Assembly (NCBI GenBank): GCA_965368405.1
Contig: CBDUMS010000094.1
Coordinates: 1 to 12,320 of the forward strand
Direction of reading: 5' to 3'
DNA: 12,320 nt
DNA from: S012-113 sp965368405
Lineage (GTDB): Bacteria > Bacteroidota > Bacteroidia > Cytophagales > Cyclobacteriaceae
This document shows, piece after piece, positions 6,772 to 12,320 of this stretch (position 1 is the stretch's first letter; every line of letters begins with the position of its first letter). The notes beneath the pieces are model-generated. The model was not told the origin of the DNA and did not search any database. It worked only from the letters and a program-made list of their open reading frames with translations. Both the position numbers and the translations under genes were made by a program.

Positions 6772-7737
6772 TTGAAGGATTTAGTACTAGGCATTGATAT
6801 TGGTGGAACGAACACCAAGTTTGGGTTTGTTGACCGAGAAGGCAATGTGCTTGGCGAAAGCTCCAGCCCTACGCGTGGTTATCCTGAAATTGATGACTAT
6901 CTTGCCCAACTTCATAAACAAATTGACGCGGCTAAGGCGTTTATTGGTATAGAATCAAGAATTGTAGGCGTTGGTATAGGTGCACCAAATGGTAATTTTT
7001 ACACCGGCATGATCGAGCAAGCCCCTAACCTGGAGTGGAAAGGGCAAGTTAATTTCGTTGAGAAAATTCGCAAGTACTTTCCTACTCAACCCGTGATTTT
7101 AACGAATGATGCCAACGCGGCTGCTGTTGGGGAAATGACTTTTGGCAGTGCCATAGGAATGAAAAACTTCATTGTCTTTACACTGGGCACGGGACTAGGC
7201 TCGGGTATTGTCGCGAATGGCCAGATAATATACGGCCACGACGGCTTTGCGGGTGAGTTAGGGCATGTTATTGTTAATCCGCGGGGGAGGGTTTGTGGTT
7301 GCGGTCGCAGAGGCTGCCTGGAAACTTATGTATCAGCAACGGGAATTCAACGAACGGTTTATAAATTGATAGCGGACCATACCGAACAAAGTAGTTTACG
7401 AGGTGTCGCTTTTGATAATCTAACAGCAAAAATGATTACCGATGCCGCCCTCGAGGGTGACTTCATTGCCAAGGAGGCTTTTGAGTACACCGGTAAAGTT
7501 TTAGGCCAAAAAATTGCCGACACCGTCGCGCACTTTAGTCCGGAAGCAATTTTCTTATTCGGTGGTTTGGTAAATGCCGGCGAGCACCTGCTTAAGCCAA
7601 CCCGATTTCATATGGAAGATTACATGATGAATATCTATAAGGGAAAAGTTAAGCTGTTGGTATCGGGGCTACAGCATAAAAATGCTGCCGTACTAGGAGC
7701 CGCCTCACTGGCCTGGCGGGAGTTAGTTGAGAATTAG
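6772..7737 (+). CDS. ROK family sugar kinase, probable glucokinase (TTG start)
   Basis: The 321-residue cytoplasmic protein phosphorylates a hexose, most likely glucose, with ATP. The phosphate-binding DIGGT is at 9-13, the catalytic Asp is D113 in TNDANAA, and GTGLGSG (139-145) is the adenosine/phosphate region. The ROK zinc signature is complete: H165 in GELGH plus C175, C177 and C182 in CGCGRRGC. Length matches bacterial ROK glucokinases. The start must be TTG at 6772: the reading frame opens only after the upstream TAA (6766-6768), the next ATG (about 7009) would remove the DIGGT motif, and TTG gives the family's usual short N-terminus. The gene follows the TPR gene by 3 nt in the same frame, so translational coupling is likely. 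N-acetylmannosamine or other hexoses cannot be excluded as substrate; there is no DNA-binding domain, so it is not a ROK repressor. Confidence 0.93.
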   Translation: MKDLVLGIDIGGTNTKFGFVDREGNVLGESSSPTRGYPEIDDYLAQLHKQIDAAKAFIGIESRIVGVGIGAPNGNFYTGMIEQAPNLEWKGQVNFVEKIRKYFPTQPVILTNDANAAAVGEMTFGSAIGMKNFIVFTLGTGLGSGIVANGQIIYGHDGFAGELGHVIVNPRGRVCGCGRRGCLETYVSATGIQRTVYKLIADHTEQSSLRGVAFDNLTAKMITDAALEGDFIAKEAFEYTGKVLGQKIADTVAHFSPEAIFLFGGLVNAGEHLLKPTRFHMEDYMMNIYKGKVKLLVSGLQHKNAAVLGAASLAWRELVEN

Positions 7738-7834
7738 TAGAGTATCTTAAGGCGTTATTTGGCACCTCCTCAGGAATTTGTTAGAGAATTCGGCTTCTGA
7801 TAAATTTTACTATATTTAAGTTTTGTGATATTTG

Positions 7835-7871
7835 GAACTGCTCTCTGAGAGTCATTGCGCAGTTCTTTTTT
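7835..7871 (+). terminator. Intrinsic terminator downstream of the ROK kinase
   Basis: GAACTGC (7835-7841) pairs perfectly with GCAGTTC (7859-7865), followed at once by six T (7866-7871). The 17-nt loop contains a small self-complementary CTCTGAGAG that may stack. It lies about 100 nt after the kinase stop and most simply ends the TPR-ROK transcript; it could also act on a short leader started at the candidate promoter 7778-7808. Confidence 0.75.
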
Positions 7872-7900
7872 GTGAATTAGTAACCTTATTAATAGTTTTC
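7870..7900 (+). promoter_or_regulatory. Candidate promoter for the giant secreted protein gene
   Basis: TTG at 7870-7872 and TAGTTTTC at 7893-7900 are 20 nt apart. The -7 element agrees with TAnnTTTG except for the final base. It starts right at the end of the terminator T tract, so transcription would begin just beyond it, with a leader of about 90 nt before the ATG at 7999. The weak match and AT-rich setting keep this tentative. Confidence 0.35.
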
Positions 7901-7998
7901 AAATTCTTTACTGTATTAATTTTTAATGTATTAAACAATTGGTTCTACGATTTTAGACCTGGTAGCCAATATTGTTCATAATGAGTTCTTGATTGTTT

Positions 7999-10900
7999 AT
8001 GAGAAAACTTTTTTTTACCTTTTTTAGTATTTTATTTATTTCATCGGGCTATTCTCAAGGACTAGATTGTTCTGATCCTGCTCCTGCAGTGGAAGGCCTG
8101 AACATTGCGCCATCGGCACCTTACTGGTATACCTATACCGCTCCGCGAGATGAACTAATTACCGTTACCTCTCACCCATCTACGGTTGACACATTCCTAG
8201 AGATTATTTCTGATTGTTCCTATACCGAAATTTTTATATCTAACGATTTCATTGACGCTGGATTTAATGCAGCCTATGGTACAGTTTTACTTAGTGCCGG
8301 TCAGACAATATATATTAATTGGTCGGATGTTAACTCTTCTGCAGGCTTTGAGTGGTATTTATATACGGAACCTGAGATTGATTTATTGTCGGCAAGTTGG
8401 TTCCCAGTGAATAATGCCGTTGATGTCTCTATTGACGTTAATAATTTTGTGTTGCCATTTAAAAAGGCCGTGGATCCAGGTTTTGGATCTATCGTTCTCA
8501 AAAAATCGAGCGATGGGTCTATAGTAACCAGCACGTTTAATAAGGAAAGTGTCGACAACAACCTTGTTTTGTCCGCATCAATTATCTTGGAACCGAATAC
8601 AAGTTACTTTTTTGAGGTAAACTCAAGCGCCGCTAGCGATTCGGGGGCTACTGAATTCTGGAATAGTACTGGGTTACCACTTCCTTTCCCTAACCCAACA
8701 CTACTTAATATTGCTGGCATAAGCGATCCATCTGTATGGACTTTCACAACGGGCACAACTGATGCTAATGCACCGGTTTTACTTTCCACTTCTCCAAATT
8801 CTAATATATCTCCAGATACAAAAGTTGGACTTAATCTTGAAGTAGAATTAGTACCGAGTGAGCCAATAACCTATTCAGATCCTGCATTTATAGAGGTCTA
8901 TAGAAAACTTGACGATGCACTGGTGGCCAATGTGGATTTGGTACAAAATGGGAGAATAATTTCTGGAGCGGGCACTCGATTATTGGTAGATATTAGCGGC
9001 TCACTAAGCCCTTCTACAGAGTACTATATCAATATCCCACCCAATACTATTTTCGATTTGTCGGGTAAAGCGCTGGACCCAATTTTAGATGATATCACAT
9101 GGTTATTCACCACGGCAGAACCCACCATTACTAGCGACTCGCTTGCGCTTGTAGATATTTATAATGGATTAGAAGGAGGTCGGTTAGAGGCTACTTGGTT
9201 AAATGATATGGTCGAAACATGGGAAGGTGTAACAACAGTCGGGGGAAAGGTTAAAGAAATTAATCTCGCTGGCCAGCAATTGCGGGGTGTGATTCCCGCG
9301 ACGATAGGCAACCTAGATCAAATCACCAACCTTTATTTAAATGATAATAGCTTCAGCGACCTGCCAGATTTATCAGTCCTGCCATTATTAGATACGCTCA
9401 ATGTTACCTCCAACATTCTGGAATTTGATGACATAGAACCACTAATAGGGAATTATAACGAACTTCAATATGCTCCTCAAACAAGCTATTTGAATATTAA
9501 TGCTCGCTATTTAACGATAGGTGAGTCGCAAACACTCTCTGCCGCCACTGTAGCCGGCAACAGTATTACCACCGCCTGGTATCTTAATGATGTCCTTATT
9601 CCAGGAGAAACTAACAATTCACTTACCATCAGCAATTTCCAGTTGTCGAATAGCGGCAGCTATACGGCCAGGGCATCGAGTGCATTAGTGCCTGGTCTTG
9701 AAATACAAACAGCATCAGTCATGATCTACGCAGATACAACAACAACGGGCAATACGAGCTTGTTTGAGTGGGTTACCAGCGGAGCAATAATTGACGATAA
9801 GGCCGACGCTACAACCTACGGGAGTAACTGGGTAGATATGGACAATGATGGGGATGATGATTTAATGTTGACACATTGGCTAGGTCAACCGAACTATGCG
9901 GACTTCATCTATGAAAATTTAGGAGGGGGAGACTTTCAAAAAATTAATACTGGATTGATTAGTGAAGTGTACTCGCAGCGATTTGTTTCCTGGGGTGATT
10001 TCAATAACGATGAGCTTCCAGACCTCGTTTATACCTTAACCTCCAACACCAACACTATCAAAACTGTAATACTTCAGAATGATGGAAACTTCATTTTTAC
10101 TGAGCTGCCTCAATTGAATTCAGAAGTACAACCACACGGTACTATTTGGGCAGAATTAAATAATGATGGTAACCTAGACCTGGTACGTTCAGGCTTTTTA
10201 TTCAACGAGCCAGTTTTAGAGTTTTTTATGGGTGATGGTCAAGGAAATTTTGTTTCAAATGGCCAACAGTTTAATGCGTATAGTCAATATAATATTCAAA
10301 ATATTGATTTTGATAATGATGGAGATACTGATATATATATCGCAGACCATGGGACTTCCGATGGTAGGCCAATGCTTTATGTGAACGATGGTTCCGGACA
10401 ATTTGAGGAAAGGTCTCTTTTGGATATCGATAATACATGGAGTGGTTCATGGGGCGATATTGAAAATGATGGAGACATGGATCTGTTCTTTATGAACAGG
10501 AATTTTCCAGAAGGGTACTTTCTGATTAATGATGGAGCTGGCAACCTGAATCCGGTTGCGATGGAAACTATAGTTGGTGAAGCATTAAATGGTCGAGGGT
10601 CGGCCTTTATGGATGTAGATAATAATGGGTATGCAGATTTGGTGGCTTCGGATAGAGCTAATAATGCTGTTGCGATTTACTTGAATAATGCCGGCACCTT
10701 TACGAAATACCCTGGTCCACAACAAATCTTTCAACCAAATACAGGATTTAGCGGGTTATCCGCAGCGGATTACGACGATGATGGATTCATCGATCTGATG
10801 AATCAAAACTTTTATGTTTTTTCTCTCAATGGAACGTCGGCCCTTTACCGGAACAGAGGCAATAGCAATAACTGGCTAAAAGTAGATCTTGAAGGAGCAC

Positions 10901-12320
10901 TATCGAATAAGGAGGGCATTGGAGCAAGGATTGTAGTTAATAGTGGCTCTTTAAGCATGACCCGACAAGTGCAGGTACTTACCAGTTTCGCTTCTTCTAA
11001 CAGCAAAACAGCCCATTTCGGACTAGCCAATAATGCTACGGCAGATATTACTGTTTACTGGCCTTCTGGGTTGATACAAAACGTTAGCGGCGTAAGTGCA
11101 AATCAAAGAATTACGATTGATGAAGCGGCCGTGGCAAGTGAAAAAGTGGCTTTGATTGCCCTTTATAATGCCACCGATGGCCCCAACTGGACTGATAACA
11201 CGAATTGGAACACCTCAGCTCCATTAGATCAATGGTTTGGTGTACTTGTGAATGATAGTAATCGAGTAGAGCGATTATTTTTAGGGAATAATAACCTGAA
11301 TGGTGTTGTGCCTGCGGAAATAGGCAATTTAACAGAATTAAAGTACCTCCAACTTGGGTCAAATGCTGGCCTTATAGGAAGTATACCCGCGGAAATCGGC
11401 CAATTACAAAAATTAGATACACTTGGATTTAGTTATAGCAGCATTTCTGGTCCAATACCCGCAGAAATCTACTCACTATCTAATCTTTCACGATTATCAA
11501 TGTCTAATTGCCAACTCACGGGTGAAATATCACCGAGTATATCCAACATGACAAGCCTAAGACATATTGCCTTATGGAACACCTTACTTACTGGCACTAT
11601 TCCGGAAGAGTTTTGGGATATGAATTGGTTGGAGAGAATATATCTTGGTACAACGGCCATTGGAGGTGAAATTTCGCCAAAAATAGGAGAATTTGCCAAT
11701 CTCGACGAGTTTTGGATTAGTGAGAGTAATTTGTCTGGGACAATTCCCTCCGAAATTGGAAATGCTGTTACCACTACATTAATTAATCTCTATGACAATA
11801 AGTTATCTGGATCGGTACCTGATGAAATTACTAATCTCAGGAATCTAAAAACCTTCGGAATACAAAATAATAACTTTGATGGCCTACCGGATCTTAATTC
11901 GATAGATTCTTTGCAGACGCTCACCATCAGTAATAATAAATTTACATATGAGGACATACTACCCAATCAAAACCTAATCACTGAGAATACAACTCAAAAA
12001 CCCTTTGGAGATAGTACGGTTGTACAGGCCTATACCTTTGAAGCGTTACGCTTGAACCCCACCATCGAGATTGTTGATGGTCAGGCTTATCAGTGGTTTG
12101 TAGATGATATACCTCTGGCAGATGGAACAGAGTACTACTACGAGATAGCTGATTTCAGGGAAGATGATGGGGGAATATATACGCTTGAAGTGATACACCC
12201 TGACGTGCCCAATTTAACCTTAACTCGAAATCCCATTACCGTTCAGGTAAACGAAGGAGATCCGCCTAAACCGCAGGCTGTCGAGGTCATATCACCCAAT
12301 GGCGATGGTATTAATGATGA
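7999..12320 (+). CDS. Giant secreted mosaic protein: Big_5, LRR, Ig, FG-GAP/VCBS, ASPIC/UnbV, CHU_C (3' partial)
   Basis: The frame is open from the ATG at 7999 to the window end (1440 codons plus 2 nt, no stop). A signal peptide covers residues 1-19/20 (hydrophobic FFTFFSILFI, cut near GYSQ). Next come an N-terminal beta region with paired Cys (about 21-127), two Big_5-like Ig domains each ending in a FTT motif (about 128-254 and 255-374), a three-unit LRR block (418-485) and an Ig-like domain (495-579). Seven FG-GAP/VCBS repeats (about 611-935) are followed by an ASPIC/UnbV domain (950-1043), a ten-unit LRR block with its LYNATDGPNW cap (1047-1325) and a second Ig-like domain (about 1335-1419). 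VISPNGDGIND at 1430-1440 opens a CHU_C type B domain, the T9SS export and surface-retention signal. The protein is probably a cell-surface or released adhesin-like molecule; no catalytic domain is seen. Ligand unknown. Confidence 0.92.
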   Translation, partial: MRKLFFTFFSILFISSGYSQGLDCSDPAPAVEGLNIAPSAPYWYTYTAPRDELITVTSHPSTVDTFLEIISDCSYTEIFISNDFIDAGFNAAYGTVLLSAGQTIYINWSDVNSSAGFEWYLYTEPEIDLLSASWFPVNNAVDVSIDVNNFVLPFKKAVDPGFGSIVLKKSSDGSIVTSTFNKESVDNNLVLSASIILEPNTSYFFEVNSSAASDSGATEFWNSTGLPLPFPNPTLLNIAGISDPSVWTFTTGTTDANAPVLLSTSPNSNISPDTKVGLNLEVELVPSEPITYSDPAFIEVYRKLDDALVANVDLVQNGRIISGAGTRLLVDISGSLSPSTEYYINIPPNTIFDLSGKALDPILDDITWLFTTAEPTITSDSLALVDIYNGLEGGRLEATWLNDMVETWEGVTTVGGKVKEINLAGQQLRGVIPATIGNLDQITNLYLNDNSFSDLPDLSVLPLLDTLNVTSNILEFDDIEPLIGNYNELQYAPQTSYLNINARYLTIGESQTLSAATVAGNSITTAWYLNDVLIPGETNNSLTISNFQLSNSGSYTARASSALVPGLEIQTASVMIYADTTTTGNTSLFEWVTSGAIIDDKADATTYGSNWVDMDNDGDDDLMLTHWLGQPNYADFIYENLGGGDFQKINTGLISEVYSQRFVSWGDFNNDELPDLVYTLTSNTNTIKTVILQNDGNFIFTELPQLNSEVQPHGTIWAELNNDGNLDLVRSGFLFNEPVLEFFMGDGQGNFVSNGQQFNAYSQYNIQNIDFDNDGDTDIYIADHGTSDGRPMLYVNDGSGQFEERSLLDIDNTWSGSWGDIENDGDMDLFFMNRNFPEGYFLINDGAGNLNPVAMETIVGEALNGRGSAFMDVDNNGYADLVASDRANNAVAIYLNNAGTFTKYPGPQQIFQPNTGFSGLSAADYDDDGFIDLMNQNFYVFSLNGTSALYRNRGNSNNWLKVDLEGALSNKEGIGARIVVNSGSLSMTRQVQVLTSFASSNSKTAHFGLANNATADITVYWPSGLIQNVSGVSANQRITIDEAAVASEKVALIALYNATDGPNWTDNTNWNTSAPLDQWFGVLVNDSNRVERLFLGNNNLNGVVPAEIGNLTELKYLQLGSNAGLIGSIPAEIGQLQKLDTLGFSYSSISGPIPAEIYSLSNLSRLSMSNCQLTGEISPSISNMTSLRHIALWNTLLTGTIPEEFWDMNWLERIYLGTTAIGGEISPKIGEFANLDEFWISESNLSGTIPSEIGNAVTTTLINLYDNKLSGSVPDEITNLRNLKTFGIQNNNFDGLPDLNSIDSLQTLTISNNKFTYEDILPNQNLITENTTQKPFGDSTVVQAYTFEALRLNPTIEIVDGQAYQWFVDDIPLADGTEYYYEIADFREDDGGIYTLEVIHPDVPNLTLTRNPITVQVNEGDPPKPQAVEVISPNGDGIND
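9250..9453 (+). repeat. First leucine-rich repeat block (3 units) in the giant protein
   Basis: Three units are visible: VKEINLAGQQLRGVIPATIG, ITNLYLNDNSFSDLPDL and LDTLNVTSNILEFDD. They are of the plant-like LxxLxLxxNxLxGxIPxxIGNL type. The upstream cap (IYNGLEGG, TWLND, WEGV) corresponds to the better preserved cap LYNATDGPNW, TNWN, WFGV of the second block, so this is a shorter paralogous copy. Confidence 0.8.
9829..10803 (+). repeat. Seven FG-GAP/VCBS repeats (probable seven-bladed beta-propeller)
   Basis: Calcium-loop motifs begin at residues 613 (DMDNDGDDDL), 667 (DFNNDELPDL), 719 (ELNNDGNLDL), 770 (DFDNDGDTDI), 820 (DIENDGDMDL), 872 (DVDNNGYADL) and 924 (DYDDDGFIDL). Spacings are 54, 52, 51, 50, 52 and 52 residues. 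Most are preceded by an aromatic residue and a small residue (WVD, WGD, FMD). The count equals one complete integrin-like propeller. Confidence 0.88.
10846..11127 (+). other. ASPIC/UnbV domain region of the giant protein
   Basis: Residues 950-1043 contain the family's ordered motifs: LYRNRGNSNNWLKVDLEG, GIGARIVV, the VQVLTSFASSNSKTAHFGL stretch and ADITVYWPSG ending in RITIDEA. This domain typically follows FG-GAP/VCBS repeats, as it does here. Its molecular function is not established. Confidence 0.85.
11266..11973 (+). repeat. Second leucine-rich repeat block (about 10 units)
   Basis: About ten units of 22-25 residues run from VERLFLGNNNLNG to LQTLTISNNKF. Several keep the plant-like IPxEIG consensus (VVPAEIG, SIPAEIG, TIPSEIG, SVPDEIT). 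Unit lengths are regular, and the reading frame is intact. The last two units (GLPDLNSIDSLQTLTISNN) resemble the end of the first block (DLPDLSVLPLLDTLNVTSN). Confidence 0.87.
12280..12320 (+). other. Start of CHU_C (T9SS type B) C-terminal domain, cut by window end
   Basis: The last visible residues are VEVISPNGDGIND, the hallmark opening of gliding motility-associated C-terminal (CHU_C) domains, which usually run for a further 70-80 residues to the stop. If so, the full protein would be about 1510-1520 residues. Confidence 0.82.

Larger units (their letters stand above)
7738..7998. other. Intergenic region before the giant secreted protein
   Basis: This 261-nt AT-rich gap holds an intrinsic terminator (7835-7871) and two possible promoters (7778-7808 and 7870-7900). 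No ORF of credible length or coding character is seen. The remaining 98 nt before the ATG at 7999 would form a long leader if the second promoter is used. Confidence 0.7.

Noticed and set aside
8301..11774. Several minus-strand open frames opposite the giant secreted protein (for example around 8301-8561, 11111-11362 and 11469-11774).
   Set aside because: They lie antisense to a continuous multidomain frame with clear protein motifs, and their translations show no domain character.
11266..11973. LRR block as evidence of recent transfer from a plant or other eukaryote.
   Set aside because: Plant-like IPxxIG repeats with the LYNATDGxNW cap are widespread in Bacteroidota secreted proteins, and base use looks like that of the neighbouring genes.

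Overview
The window looks like chromosomal DNA of a gliding or Type IX secretion-competent member of the Bacteroidota, most likely a marine Cytophagales-type bacterium. Three things support this: a GldJ-type lipoprotein, a giant secreted mosaic protein whose last visible residues open a CHU_C (gliding motility-associated, T9SS type B) C-terminal domain, and a promoter matching the Bacteroidota TTG-N20-TAnnTTTG pattern. Starts generally lack a strong Shine-Dalgarno sequence. The lineage is inferred from protein families; no rRNA gene is present.

Layout: (1) 1-1788 (+), the 3' part of a TPR-CHAT protein with an intact His/Cys protease dyad, truncated by the window edge. (2) 1795-3263 (-), a compact three-gene operon read right to left: AhpD-like carboxymuconolactone decarboxylase family protein, a small unrecognised protein (8-nt overlap), then exodeoxyribonuclease III. 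(3) 3320-4000 (+), a ComF-family phosphoribosyltransferase-like protein, followed by a strong bidirectional hairpin terminator shared with (4) 4066-5346 (-), a GldJ-type lipoprotein. (5) A 309-nt divergent AT-rich promoter region carrying an exact 10-bp inverted repeat, one copy in front of each divergent gene. (6) 5656-7737 (+), a two-gene operon of a periplasmic ten-TPR protein and a ROK-family sugar kinase with a TTG start 3 nt after the upstream stop. (7) A 261-nt gap with an intrinsic terminator and candidate promoters. (8) 7999 to the window end (+), an uninterrupted reading frame of at least 1440 codons for a secreted multidomain protein. It has no stop inside the window.

The giant protein is the most notable item. 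In order it holds: signal peptide, N-terminal beta region, two Big_5-like domains, a short leucine-rich-repeat block, an Ig-like domain, seven evenly spaced FG-GAP/VCBS calcium-binding repeats, an ASPIC/UnbV domain, a second and expanded LRR block, a second Ig-like domain and the CHU_C start. The LRR+Ig module therefore occurs twice and brackets the propeller and UnbV unit. GldJ belongs to the gliding/T9SS machinery that would export such a cargo, so the window holds both a machinery part and a probable substrate. I found no CRISPR array, tRNA, rRNA, transposase or phage gene, and no clear sign of a dedicated defence system.
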